Shown: in pieces, positions 9,127 through 21,258 of the stretch
Position numbering within the stretch: the stretch's first letter is position 1
Layout: each line of letters begins with the position of its first letter
Assembly (NCBI GenBank): GCA_903813345.2
Contig: CAIIXF020000007.1
Coordinates: forward strand, 38,550,671-38,610,670
DNA from: Owenia fusiformis
Taxonomy: Eukaryota > Annelida > Polychaeta > Sabellida > Oweniidae
Length of the DNA: 60,000 nt
Direction: 5' to 3'
Translations under genes and position numbers: made by a program
Notes under the pieces: generated by a model
Database searches by the model: none
The model's input: the letters and a program-made list of their open reading frames with translations, nothing else
Told to the model about the DNA's origin: nothing

Positions 9127-10147
9127 ATGGGGCCTTCGAACAATACCAACAGGAAACTGAAGGATAATATAACAGCCAAATCCAAATTTAAAAATGGAAC
9201 TGTAAATAAAACACACCAGTTGGATACACCCAAGGTCTCACACGCTTTGGCAGAGGCACTCAGGAGTTGTCCTGACAGAGAGGGTACCCCCCCCCCCCCC
9301 CCCCCCCCCCCCTCGGTCAGAACAAGTCCTGGCTGCCCCCACAGTGTTTGGGGCCGAGGGTGGGAGTTTAAATTCCAGGCCACAATATAACACATCAGAC
9401 GTGATTGTCATCCAACATCAATATGCTGATACTGTACCCGTTTCATCAAAAGCTTCCAACCCTCAACCTACCATACATGGAGGTGCCATAGACCAAGTAA
9501 TGGCAATGCTAACTACCATCCAACAAAGCCAAGATAAGTTCCAAAAACATCAGGAGTCTTTGCAGTCATCCCTAGATAGCATCCATACGAAGATGGTTGA
9601 ACAAGAAGATAGGATTATAGAGAAAGTCAACACTAAAATTGACAACCTTAAAACTGAAACTACTAAGGAAGTAGACTCCCTCCGAACTAATCTCCAATCA
9701 CAAATAAACAATTTAGAGTCTGCCTTTAAAGCCTCTACTGAACAGGTGGAATGTGTTAACATTGTAATAAAAAACATTGAAGAATCCCTTAATGAAAATT
9801 GTGAAACCAAAATAAATGAACTTTTGAAGGATGGTCTCAAGCTTGATGCAAGTGTTGTTTCAGCTACCCGTCAAACAAAGCGTGAAGGCTCGAAATGACC
9901 TGGCCTTATTATTGCAAAAGTGTGTAAACAAGATAAATATAGAATCATGAAAAATAAAAAATCCCTTAAAAACAGTGCTAAATATGCAAAAGTCTACCTC
10001 GAGGACTTCCAAACCAAGGAATTACGTAAAATGAACTATAATATGAGAACAGTATTATCTGCTGCTGGAAAAGAAAACCAATTTGTATTGCGAAATTGAG
10101 TTTTCCAAAAGAAACTGCAGTCATCCATTCCTAATGTCAACAAATAG
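9127..10147 (+). pseudogene. LINE ORF1 (coiled-coil nucleic-acid chaperone type), broken
   Basis: A Met at 9127 opens a basic N-terminus (MGPSNNTNRKLKDN...) that runs into a 26-base C homopolymer at 9287-9312 and continues in another frame. From about 9530 to 9790 the product is a long heptad-rich coiled coil (QQSQDKFQKHQESLQSSLDS onward). After a TGA at 9896 the same frame continues PGLIIAKVCKQDKYRIMKNK, KSLKNSAKYAKVYLEDFQTK and NMRTVLSAAG, the usual C-terminal part of L1-like ORF1 proteins. A second TGA is at 10097 and a TAG at 10145. ORF1 proteins coat element RNA. This copy has at least one nonsense change and a homopolymer frame problem. Confidence 0.7.
9287..9312. repeat. Poly-C tract, 26 bases
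   Basis: An uninterrupted C run inside LINE ORF1 where the frame switches. The length may be a sequencing or assembly artefact as well as real slippage. Confidence 0.95.
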
Positions 10148-13100
10148 GGGGACGGCCGGTGTCGACTTAACCTAGGCACATGGAATGTTAATGGCTTTTC
10201 ACGGTATGAAAATGACAATTCACAATTTAGAAAAGCAGTAATTGCCAACATGGATATTGATATTTTAAGTGTCAATGAAACTTTTCTTCGGAAAAATGAG
10301 AACCTGGATATAACTGATTACACATGGTTTGGAAATTATCGAAATACTGTTGCACAAGCCAGACGAGGATCAGGAGGTGTTGGATTTTTAGTTAAAAACT
10401 CTATTTTACTGCTATTTACCTGTGAAATCCTTGATCAGAATACTCAGGACATAATCTGGATTCGCCTAAATTCGAAACACTCGGATTATAATATAGTGCT
10501 TTGCTCAGGGTATCTTCCCCCAGTCTCGAAGTCTACACGTGACACTGATTCTGAACAATTCTTTGAAAAAATTACCGAAAGTTTTTATGTTTACCAAAAT
10601 ACAGCTAATGATCTTTGTATAATGGGCGATTTTAATGCTAGGATCGGAATGAATACTGACTACATTGAAGGAATCGACCATGTACGTGAAAGAGATATAC
10701 TCGACACACAAGAAAATGGTCACAAATCAAGCTTCCTAACATTTTTAACTGATAGCAACATTTGCATTCTAAATGGTCGCTATAACAAGGAAAACAACGA
10801 TTTTACATGTATTTCTCAAAAAGGACGCTTAGTGGTGGACTATATGTGTTGTCCACAGGAATCTCTTGAAAATTATGAAAATTTTAAAGTTCATCGGATG
10901 ACAACCATTATTGACGATTATAATCTCACTGCCCCTACAGCACTTCCCGATCACTCTATCTTGACATGCACTCTTGACATTCCACTGAATCTGTATACAA
11001 TTGGGATGAAATGATTGATGCAGAAACACCTTTAGTACAGCCACCTAAAACATATTAAACAAATGGAATCACAGGTGATTTCCTTTCAAATGAAGAACTT
11101 TCTCGGCAAATAATGGATACAATAGATAGGATAACAAATGAAGAAGTATCTGTCAATCAAATAAAAACTCTTTATGACACATTTGTTAAGACAGCGTCAT
11201 CAGAAATGGACCGTTTATGTGAACCGATACCCCAGCAAACCAACCCAACCCACAAACGTTCTAAATCATGTAGAAAACCTTATTGGAGTGCTGAGCTTCA
11301 GTCATTATGGGATAAGGTCCAAAAAGCTGAACAAACATGGATACAATGCAAAGATACAGCGAAAAGACAATGTCTCAAAGCAACTTATTGTATTGAAAGG
11401 CGTTGTTTTGATAGGAGTCTAAGGAAAGCTAAGCGCAGATATCAGAAGCAAGAACAAGACCATCTATTTGATCTGTACAAATCATCCAGTTCACAGGACT
11501 TTTGGAAATACATGGGGTAAATAGGAATAGCCAACGAGCGTACCAAAGATGTTCCGTGGACAATGAAAATTCAATCTGGTGAATTGGTGTATGATAAACA
11601 GCTAGTTCTGAACCACTGGGCTGACACATATGAAAAATTATATTCATCCGCTCAGAATAACCCTATGTTTGACTCTGATCACTTAGAATATATAAAACAA
11701 CAAGTAGCCAATATAGAAGGTAATGTTACTGACAATAATTTAGACATAAATAAAGATATTTCATTTAAAGAGGTTGTAGAGGCAGTCGGTAGGGCCAAAG
11801 TTCGTAAAGCTGTAGGAATTGACTCTATACCAGCTGAGGCTTTGAAAAATCCACTTTGTATAACCATGTTACACAGAATTATGTTACTCTGTTTTAACTC
11901 TGGCACTGTGCCAAGTCAGTGGATGGAGGGTATTATACACCCAATATATAAAGATGGAGACCCATGTAATCCTCTGAACTATCGTGCCATTACATTAATA
12001 TCTGTGCCTTGCAAGGTCTACACTGATATTTTGAACAAGCGTCTAACTCAATTCCTTGAGGACAATAACCTTATTCATGATGAACAAGGGGGCTTTCGCA
12101 AGGGACGTGGTTGTCAAGAACAAGTTCACAGTGTCTACCCAATCATCAATAATAGGAAACTTTCTAAGCTCGATACTTTTATTTGCTACATTGACGCAAC
12201 TAAGGCATTCTCGAGTGTTAATCGAGACTGCCTATGGTATAAACTCAATAAGATTGGCATCAAAGGCAAGATCTTTAAAGCAGTTCAATCCCTATATGAA
12301 GATGTGACATGTAACATCCGCATAAATGGTCTACTATCTCCAAAAGTAAACGTAAGCAATGGCTGCCAGGAAGGCTGTCTGCTATCCCCGACATTATTTT
12401 CAGTGTATGTGAATGATCTAGTGTCCGACATTAACAGTCTACAATGTGGAATACAAATGGAGGACGAGAACATAGGCATCCTTCTTTATGCTGATGACAT
12501 AGCGCTTATTGCAAGCTCAGCTGATAACTTACAACAGATGTTAAACACTCTACATGAATGGTGCCGCAAATGGAGACTTCTAATTAACCCTCGAAAATCT
12601 AAAATAGTGCATTATCGCCCCAAATCACATCCTAGGTCAGACTTTGTTTTTAAATGTGGGGACATTGATCTGGATTATACAGACACTTATAAATATCTGG
12701 GGATCTGGCTCCAAGAGCATGTGGACTCAACACATTCTGCCAGTGAAATTGCAAAATCAGCAAATAGAGCCCTGAGTGTGATTATCAGCAAATACAAGCA
12801 AACTGGGGGTATGGAGTTTGCAGTTTACAACAAGCTCTATGATTTTTAGTCCAGCCTATACTAAACTATGGTTCATCTATATTTGGCCTCAACCAACATC
12901 GCCTGAACAATGTTCAAAATAAAGCTGGCAAGTTCTTTCTAGGTGTAAACAAACGAACTAGTAATGAAGCTGTTAAAGGAGATCTCGGATGGGACACTCC
13001 ACATTTAAAACAAAAGGTGGAATGTGCTAGATTGTTCATTAAACTGAAGTCCATGAATCAGAATAGGCTGAATTTTAAAATACATAAATGGTCCATTAAA

Positions 13101-13667
13101 TGGAAAAGCAGTTGGGACTTTAAAGTTAATTCAATGTTAAATACATGTAATATAAATTTCACTGGTCATACCAAGGACATTTTAAAACAGTTTACTAACT
13201 CTCTTCGAAATTCTTATAAATTTATCCATAACATATGGGATGATAGAAATAATGAAATTAATGGCAATAAATTGAGGCAATATAGACAGTTCAAATATGG
13301 TGTTTGCAAGGAAGGGTATTTGGCCCTACCAAAGCATCACCGTAGGTCACTTGCGAGATTCAGAACTGGTACTTTGCCCTTAGCAATTGAAACAGGGCGC
13401 TACACAGGTATACCATTACACGAAAGGAAATGCTTATTATGTGACATGGATTGTGTAGAAGATGAAAAGCATTTCTTATTAGAATGTAGCCATTATGATG
13501 ATCTAAGATGTGATTTTTATGAAAATGTTAAACAGAAATTGCCTTATTTAGATGTAACATCAGCCAATTCTACACTTCTTTTTGTCTCCATTATGAATTG
13601 TACTTCACTCCAAAGACCATTAGGAGCTTTAAACAGGATCTTAAGAGATTCTGGACAAATCATTTGA
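10148..13667 (+). pseudogene. LINE ORF2: APE endonuclease plus reverse transcriptase, broken
   Basis: The frame opens after the TAG at 10145 with LNLGTWNVNG. APE endonuclease motifs follow: VNETFLRK (catalytic Glu), MGDFNAR (about 10621) and LPDHSILTC (about 10945). A frameshift near 11000 and stops at about 11055 and 11518 come before the reverse transcriptase (11563-12849), which shows DPCNPLNYRAITLISVPCK, QGGFRKGRGCQEQ, CYIDATKAF (motif A), NGCQEGCLLSPTLFSVYVND (motif B) and YADD at 12487-12498. A stop and frameshift at about 12847 precede QPILNYGSSIFG and the C-terminal part, which ends with RFRTGTLPLAIETGRY and a CLLC...HFLLEC zinc knuckle. The protein would nick DNA and prime reverse transcription there. 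The motif A neighbour FD reads FS. The clade is CR1/L2/Jockey-like by appearance but is not resolved. Confidence 0.88.
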
Positions 13668-14166
13668 TTCTGGACTTGTCATATTTTTTTTTCAACGAAA
13701 TCACATCCAAGGGTTGAATTTTTATTAGCTATTTAGAGAGTGAGTCCTGCCTAGTATTAATTTCAATAAAAAATTTAAAATAGAACCCTATTTGAGAGTC
13801 AATCTAATACTTACATTACATTGATAAATTAAGGCAAATCCTGAAATATTTTTAAAGTGCATTTTTATGAAATATTATCCAGCAAGTATTTAGATGAAAC
13901 GGTCTTATTTAAATACAAATCATAACATGATGATATTTTTCATGAAACATTTTTCAATGAAATTCAATTGAAGGGTCAAGATAAAACGAGCTAATTTAGG
14001 TGAAAACCCTTACATGATGATGTGTTTTCATAACTTCTTTCATAAAATTCCATCAAGGGGTGATATGAAGATAAAATGATCGAATTTAAGTGATTTAAGG
14101 ATCACGAGAATATGTTTTCTTTTATATTTTCTATGAAATCCCATCCAATGGTCAAGGTAAAATTTT

Positions 14167-14490
14167 GATTTTGATTTGGTATTAGGTCACGTGTTCGAAA
14201 GATCCATATAAGGCCCATAGGACCATATAGGAACGTCATTTTGAATGTCATGTGATAGATCCATATAAGGCTTTAAGAACCATGTCGGGAAAGATGAGGG
14301 GAAGCCCCTGACACCTGTTTCACGATTTTGATTTTGATTTGGTATTAGGTCACGTGTTCGAAAGATCCATATAAGGCCCATAGAACCATATAGGAACGTC
14401 ATTTTGAATGTCACGTGATAGATCCATATAAGGCTTTAAGAACCATGTCGGGAAAGATGAGGGGAAGCCCCTGACACCTGTCATTTCGGT
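14167..14490. repeat. 163-bp tandem duplication
   Basis: Two nearly identical copies begin GATTTTGATTTGGTATTAGG at about 14167 and 14330 and end at ...CCCCTGACACCTGT. Each holds CATATAAGGCCCATAG/CATATAAGGCTTTAAG repeats. The right arm near 34140-34290 has one copy, so the duplication happened after the arms separated. Confidence 0.85.
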
Positions 14491-14805
14491 TTTTATGCAC
14501 TTCATTATTGTACCGAAGTTTGCCGATTCGATTAGTCGTATTTCGGAATCCTGGTGACAATTTTATACTCCATTGGAGTATTTTTGACCTACTTCTTATG
14601 ACGGAAATTCCCGAACCTTGTTCGGATTAATCCGGATTTTCTGACCTACTTTATCTACCGAGATTTCACGAGTTAACATTTGTCTCATTCCGGAATCCTG
14701 GTGACAATTTTATACTCAATTGGAGTATTTTTGATCTACTTTTTCTGGATTTTGCCCTACTTACTATATCTTGACAACAAGCAAATCAAAAAGTTCGACA
14801 TGAAC

Positions 14806-14870
14806 GGGTCTCGATCAAATAACCTAGACAATGGAAGCCAGGCACGCTAACCATCGGGCCAACGAGCTAC
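14806..14870 (-). other. tRNA-like module (SINE head), left arm
   Basis: Read on the minus strand, GCTCGTTGGCCCGATGGTTA then GCGTGCCTGG resembles a tRNA 5' half with a Pol III A box. About 30 bp later GATCGAGACCCG resembles a degenerate B box. It is too diverged for a functional tRNA gene. Confidence 0.45.
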
Positions 14871-14970
14871 CGATATGAAAGAACAAAAGTATTATATATT
14901 TATACCGAGCGTCAATTCAAAATGATCCTCACTTTTGTCTCCACTTAAATACGACTCGTCAGTTGTATCC

Positions 14971-15038
14971 AGAATAGTAGAACGCCTATGGCGCTAGTGA
15001 ATAATCAAGTCCCAGGTGAGTGGTTCGTATCCCTCCGT
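14971..15038 (+). other. Second tRNA-like module, opposite orientation, left arm
   Basis: AACGCCTATGGCGCTAGTGA followed about 30 bp later by GGTTCGTATCC, a near-consensus Pol III B box. It points away from the module at 14806-14870, so the two are divergent, about 100 bp apart. Confidence 0.45.
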
Positions 15039-15190
15039 GATATACTATTTTTGTTTTATTAAATACGACAGAAAGGAGCAAGGTGTAGGTTGAAAACAAG
15101 ACGTTAGTTTGTTTCAAAACAGTTTGGAAACATTAATCTCTGATAATTTAAGGTTTTCCACTCCTGAAGGGCCTCTAGATCTATGAAATT

Positions 15191-16857
15191 CATTAATCAA
15201 GACTGTGTAAAATTTTTAGATATATGTAATACGTTTTCATACTTTAGCCTGTGGAATCAACTAAATATTACATTTTGGATTTCATTGATATCCTGTCATA
15301 GTCCTAATTTTTTTCTGGAACATTATTTTTTCAACACTGATACAAATTTCCCTGACATTTCCCTGACATATCTACCGTTTCAAAATTCCCGGTCATCTTT
15401 GGCCCCTTTGACTAAATTTTAAAATTACCTGACATTTCCAGCACTTGGAAAATCAAGTCAATTTCCCTGACATTTCCAGGTGTGTACGAACCCTGGAAAT
15501 ATCCCAAATGGCTCGCCCTATAAATCGCTAACACAGATTGGATTGATTTTTTACATTTTCTGAATTTTTAGGGCAACATTTGGCTTAACATCTTTTTTTT
15601 ATACATTTTTTCTTAAAATGTATGGATAAACAATAAAATTTCAGCATTAAGCAGTGCAAATTCAGTTCAAAGCTTCTATAAAGGGAGTCCAACTTATAGA
15701 TTTTGAAAATCCGATCCTCGTTTAAAGAAGAATATCAGCAGCTTAAATCACGCCCGGTGATCATACAAAATGGATGGAGGGGGGGGTAGGCGATTTCTGC
15801 AAGAAAACTCAACAAATTTGGAAGATTTATTTTTTTCAAGATAAAATTTACAACTGAATTGCCAAATGAATAGGCACAGTGCATGGCAAAATATGTAAGG
15901 TATTCTAGTATTTTTTTGAACTTTTTTTTTATATTTAAAATTCTTTTTTATTTCAGATAATTTAAAACGATTACATCAATTTAAAAATTTGTTTACATAA
16001 GTTACCTGTTGCATTACATAATAATATTTCTCTTGGAGAGCTCTATTTTAAAATTATAGTACAAGTCAATAGTATTATAAAACCCTAGAGTATGTTTATG
16101 TATACACCACTTTGCAATGAGTATAATATAATTTAACTTGTTAGTTTGAACATCATCTTTAAAATCCCTTGTATTATTTCATCTTCTGACATGTTATACA
16201 TAAAGTGTTGTTTAATAATACCCCATAAAGGTTGAATAGAAGTTGTTTTTTTTGAACTGATACGCTTCTAAGATATGAGATCTATTATAAAAGGCGCATC
16301 ATCATCATCATCATCATCATCAACGTGCATAAGTCAATGTTTTTGCTATAAATCAGGCAACAATGGTCTACACGACCTGTAATAAATAGGTATGAGGGGC
16401 GTTATTATCACAACACTGACATTGCTCACTTTTTAAAGTTGTTTCAATGCGTTATATGTAAATGGGCGTGTGGAAGGCCCGTGGGTGGCAATAAAATAAC
16501 TCGAACTTCAAATTAAAATATATATAAAATAGTATATTTCAAACTTCTATGTTCAAAATACAATGCTCTGTAATGTACAACATGAACTCTTACAACAACT
16601 ACTGACAAGCCAACACCCAATGCAAACTCAGCTACATGTGAGTGAGAAAGACCATATAAGGGAACAATAGATATATAAAACTGACACAGTTTGCATAGTT
16701 GAATAACTGGTTTCAATAAAAGTGAACATGGTATTAAAAGAGTAAAACTGCAAACAACCTACTTAGGGACCTGTTATATTGAGATGAATAGGGATTGATA
16801 AACAGTAATAATATAAAATGTGAAAATGACCATGTTACATATACAAAAAATAACCCC
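15191..16857. other. Non-coding stretch with a CAT microsatellite
   Basis: No gene was recognised. A (CAT)n run lies at 16297-16322 and a GGGGGGG run near 15781. Several T-rich tracts are present. Confidence 0.6.
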
Positions 16858-17105
16858 ATTGTTACAAAATCACAAAAAGTGAAATATCTATTCTTGAATT
16901 GCAGTTTCGTTCACTGGACATATTTTAATTTGCATTGCTATTAGATACATTTTAAGGGTGATATGAAAATTGAACCACGAAAACAGATGTACTTTAAGTT
17001 AAAGGGAACTTTCTACCATACCCGCCATGCTATCTGACCCGAATGAGCCACCTTGTGGTGAGATTGGTAACTACCTGCTCGCATCTGCGTTATTACGCAG
17101 AGACA
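16858..17105. repeat. Dispersed repeat, copy 1 (second copy at 52428-52655)
   Basis: Shared landmarks in the same order: AAAAAGTGAAATATCT, a TGGACATATT segment, AAGGGT-ATATGAAAA, GTTAAAG-GAA, and GAATGAGCCACCTTGTGGTG with GGTAACTACCTGCTCGCATC. The second copy differs at many positions, so the family is old. No termini or target duplications were found. Confidence 0.7.
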
Positions 17106-17214
17106 TAAACGTATACACAAGGAAACGATAGGAGCTAACCTATTCTATCTCTGTATACATTTTAACTTTAATACATCGTTACAAAAAAATACAAAATACC
17201 TGTATATTGATTTT

Positions 17215-17620
17215 TTGACCTTGACCGATTCTTGAATTGAATCGAATTTGTCCAAAGGTCTTGAAACGTAAAATACCTAAATATTTATCTTTGACCTTGG
17301 GATGACCTTGTACAAGAAATATTAATGTTGACCTCGGTTCATCTAATCATAATTCGCCAAGGGCCATAGTATCATCAAACGCCAAATACCTAGACATTGA
17401 TCGTTTACCTTTAAATGAACTTAACTCTGACCTTCGGAGACCAACTTACTAAGGTTAAATGGTGTAGAAGGAGATGTCCCGACAGACAGACAAAATGACA
17501 GACAGACCAAACATGCTTTTATAGTAGGTCTCGACATCTCCTATTGCCCTCATACTTGATGGGCCAGTGAGCGTTCTACTAAGGTCAGAGGTCAAAGTCA
17601 TTCTAGGTTAAAGGCAGAAT
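17215..17620. repeat. GACCTTGACC-rich repeat region
   Basis: Repeated TGACCTTG and AAGGTCA words with a GACAGACAGACAAAATGACAGAC stretch near 17492. A related region lies at 31550-31965 in the opposite orientation, sharing TATTTGGCGTT, GATTAG-TGA and AGGTCAA landmarks. TGACCT/AGGTCA is also the nuclear-receptor half-site, but no fixed spacing stands out. Confidence 0.6.
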
Positions 17621-17829
17621 CAGATATATGGAGGTGACAAAATTACAAGCAACATGTACAATTGACGTACTTATCTGTTCTTTACAATCTCAAATACAAT
17701 ATCTCACAAAATATTTATGATATTGTAGCGACCAGGGGCCCGACATTTGTATTGTATCGCCAGTATGGCAAAGCCCAGCAAACAGTGACGTCCATGTAAC
17801 GTCACTCATATGTGGTATATAAGTTCAGT

Positions 17830-19640
17830 CAAAGCAACGTAAAATTGTGACATTCAGCAAAACGTCGGTGGATGGTTAAAAAATGACGTTGTAGTAATGT
17901 GTTAGTAAAGTTCGAAATTTGTGCTGGTGTGAAAGACGTAACAATGACGTTGAATTTTTACCAGTTTGGTTCATTTGCAACGTAATATAAACGGTAAAAT
18001 TTTACGTTGTCGTAACGTTTTTTAAATGTGTAAAATATTTGTAAGTGCAGGAAACATTACAAAGACGTTGCAGTTCTCACCAAATTGTTTCATTTGCTAC
18101 GTAATATAAACGGTAAAATTTGACGTTGTCGTAACGTGTTTTAAATGTGAAAGATATTTGTAAGTGTAGAAAACGTTACAAAGACGTTGTGTTCTCACCA
18201 AATTTGGTACATTTGCTACGTAATGTAAACGGTAAAATTTGATATTGTCGTAACGTGTTTTAAACGTGAAAGATATTTGTAAGTGTAGACAACGTTACAA
18301 AGACGTTGCACTTCTCACCAAATTGTTTCATTTGCTACGTAATATAAACCGTAAAATTAGACGTTGTCGTAACGTGTTTTAAATGTGAAAGATATTTGTA
18401 AGTGTAGAAAACGTTACAAAGACGTTGTGTTCTCACCAAATTTGGTACATTTGCTACGTAATGTAAACGGTAAAATTTGACGTTGTCGTAACGTGTTTTA
18501 AACGTGAAAGATATTTGTAAGTGTAGAAAACGTTACAAAGACGTTGCACTTCTCACCAAATTGTTTCATTTGCTACGTAATATAAACGGTAAAATTTAAC
18601 GTTGTCGTAACGTTTTTTAAATGTGTAAAATATTTGTAAGTGCAGGAAACATTACAAGGACGTTGCAGTTCTCACCAAATTGTTTCATTTGCTACGTAAT
18701 ATAAACGGTAAAATTTGACGTTGTCGTAACGTGTTTTAAATGTGAAAGATATTTGTAAGTGTAGAAAACGTTACAAAGACGTTGTGTTCTCACCAAATTT
18801 GGTACATTTGCTACGTAATGTAAACGGTAAAATTTGACGTTGTCGTAACGTGTTTTAAACGTGAAAGATATTTGTAAGTGTAGGAAACGTTACAAAGACG
18901 TTGCACACCTCACCAAATTGTTTCATTTGCTACGTAATATAAACGGTAAAATTTGATGTTGTCGTAACGTGTTCTAAATGTGAAAGATATTTGTAAGTGT
19001 AAAAAACGTTACAAAGACGTTGTGTTCTCACCAAATTTGGTACATTTGCTACGTAATGTAAACGGTAAAATTTGACGTTGTCGTAACGTGTTTTAAATGT
19101 TAAAGATATTTGTAAGTGTAGAAAACGTTACAAAGACGTTGCAGTTCTCACCAAATTGTTACATTTGCTACGTAATATAAACAGTAAAATTTGACGTTGT
19201 CGTAACGTGTTTTAAATGTGAAAGATAATTGTAAGTCTAGGAAACGTTACAAAGTCCTTGTTTTCCCACCAAATTGGTTCATTTGCCACGTAGTGAAAAT
19301 GGCTAATTGTAACGTTGTCAAAACATGGTTTGAATGTGAAAAATATTTGTAATTGTAAAACACGTTACAAAGACGTCATTTTCTGACCAAAATGGTTCAT
19401 TTTCAACGTAGTGCAAACGGTTAATTTCAACGTTGTCGAAACGTGTTTTCAATTGAAATGTAAAAAAATATTTGTAAGTGCAGGAAACGTTACAAAAAGA
19501 CGCTATGTCCTCACGAAATTGGTTTATTTGCAACGTTGTCGAAACAGTTAATTTTGACGTTGACGAAACGGGGTTTAAACGTGAAAAATACATATACATG
19601 TATGTGAAAAGAAGTGGTCTCAACAAATTCGTTTAATTTG
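17830..19640. repeat. 119-bp minisatellite in alternating dimer arrangement
   Basis: About 14 units. Two types alternate: one with CTCACCAAATTGTTTCATTT and AATATAAACGG, the other with CACCAAATTTGGTACATTT and AATGTAAACGG. This gives a repeat of about 238 bp. All units carry GACGTTGTCGTAACGT and AACGTTACAAAGACGTTG. The outer units, before 18000 and after 19230, are more diverged. Confidence 0.92.
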
Positions 19641-20056
19641 TGACGTGAAGTAAATGTTAAATATATAACGAATATACATGTATGCCTCGAGTTGTGGTAA
19701 CTTTAAATACTGATCAGTGGAGGCACAGGCATATGTTGGCTCACACAGATGAACTTAACGTGGTAATTGAGAGTGAGAGTGGAAATATGATGTAAAGAAA
19801 ACGTTTCTCCGACGTTGTAATTTTGCCATGGGTTATTGCTGACAAAAGTCTGACGTTCTGTCCCGGGGGGTTCATTCCAATATACCTCTTAATACCTATG
19901 TGCCGCGCCAAAGACCCCCTTTTTGAGCATTTTTTCCATGTCAATTTCCTCTCAAAATTGGAAGTTTCCATGTATTATTCCTCTCAGAGTTATAAAATTC
20001 CATATTTTCTTCCTCTGAACTTCATAGATGTCCATGTCCACTTCCTCTGGAGCTTG

Positions 20057-20227
20057 CCGGTGTAAAAGAAATTATGGTCCCCTGGGGATTATGGTCCCCT
20101 TTCTTAAAGGCCCTTACTGGCCCTGATTGTGGATACGATAATAAGGGAGAGTTGTATTTAGGTCACCATATAAATCAATGGAAAGTAGGACCATAATTTG
20201 ATAGGACCTCCTACCCTTTTACACCGG
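20057..20227. mobile_element. Short MITE with CCGGTGTAAAAG ends
   Basis: CCGGTGTAAAAG at 20057-20068 and its exact reverse complement at 20216-20227 bound 171 bp. An inner inverted pair TTATGGTCC / GGACCATAA is present. No clear target duplication was found. Confidence 0.6.
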
Positions 20228-20445
20228 GACTAAAGTTTGCGAATTATCGGTAAATTGACTAAAACTCCACTCTTCCGGCGATTTGTCAGACCTCGGGACA
20301 AAAATTTTAGTCCCTTTCAACAAGGGCGAGCGTTACAAACGGAAAGTACATCGTTCCCAAATTTGATATATTTCTAGTTCGGCTTTTTATCGTATTCTGT
20401 TCTATCAACCAATAGAAATAGAGGAATTCCCGCGTCGAAATCAAC

Positions 20446-20519
20446 ATGGAGGACAGTTCCAAGTTCAAGAATATTGCTGCTTAAAAGCAACTTGGGAGCC
20501 GTACTGCCAGCTTTCGAAG
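20446..20519 (+). other. Candidate first exon with donor site
   Basis: An inverted-context CCAAT (CAACCAATAG, about 20406) is followed by ATG at 20446 and a good donor TTCGAAG|GTAAGAAT at 20520. The ATG frame closes after MEDSSKFKNIAA, so if transcribed this is either a leader exon or a decayed one. It is the only promoter-plus-donor combination inside the 17774-28832 candidate. Confidence 0.25.
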
Positions 20520-20997
20520 GTAAGAATGATGCATGCATGTTACACAATCACCAAAGGTTAAAATGAAAGCATTCCATGGCCGGTACTTGCAGCGAGAACA
20601 CAAATAATCTCATGTGAAAGTTGGGATCGTTTCAATTTTCATAATTTTTGAATGAACTTTTGAATATTCTGATATTTGAATCGATGTTATTGATTTTCAA
20701 TTTCATCACGATTTTCAATCATAATTCCTGGTTCATAATTTTCGTTAGGTCAATTACAAGGGGTCCAGGGGTCAATTAACCATCAGCGACTTTCAAGTCA
20801 GATCCGGTCCCTGGGATCTGGCGCAGAGGTGTTGATTAGGTGAAGTGTTTATGGCAAATGGTTTATGCAGTTATCTTAATCTTGATGGTGATCTCTGTTA
20901 GATCTACCTCTTTCAAAGAATAGACATTGCCCGGGGAGTCAGTGATTGCCATCTTTAGCCTGATAGATAATCATGATGGCAGAAATACAGAAATACA

Positions 20998-21258
20998 CAA
21001 ACATGTATCAGTTTCATATGCTTTAGAAAATGTACATGTTTGCGAACAAATAGTTCAGAAGACAACAGAATCGTCGATTTAATTCCTCACTTAAGTTACA
21101 CAAACGGTTCGGGTTAAAAGTGCAGATCTTAACTGTTTTTCGAAAAACCGTTTATGTAACTTAAGTGAGGAATTAAATCGACGATTCTATTGTCTTCTGA
21201 ACTATTTTTCGCAAACATGTTCATTTTCTAAAACATATGATGCTGATACATGTTTGTG
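20998..21258. repeat. Long palindrome, about 110-bp arms
   Basis: ACAAACATGTATCAG...GTTCAGAAGACAACAGAATC is matched by its inverted copy ending ...GATACATGTTTGTGA. The loop is about 40 bp around CGGGTTAAAAGTGCAGATC. It is probably a foldback MITE. Confidence 0.8.

Larger units (their letters stand above)
13646..15190. repeat. Left arm of a 1.4-1.5 kb inverted duplication
   Basis: The segment is the reverse complement of 33425-34798 with few differences, from the last LINE codons (TTCTGGACAAATCATTTGATT) to CCTCTAGATCTATGAAAT. It contains degenerate tandem units of about 110-120 bp (13680-14160), a 163-bp tandem duplication (14167-14490) absent from the other arm, CTCCAATGGAGTA palindromes, and two divergent tRNA-like modules. 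It may be the long 3' end of the LINE, the right copy being 5'-truncated, or a segmental inverted duplication. Confidence 0.85.

Noticed and set aside
8997-9395. 132-codon minus-strand frame across the poly-C tract
   Set aside because: It is the opposite strand of LINE ORF1 and its glycine run comes from the homopolymer.
14806-15038. Functional tRNA genes
   Set aside because: A and B boxes are partly degenerate and the acceptor stems do not pair; SINE heads fit better.
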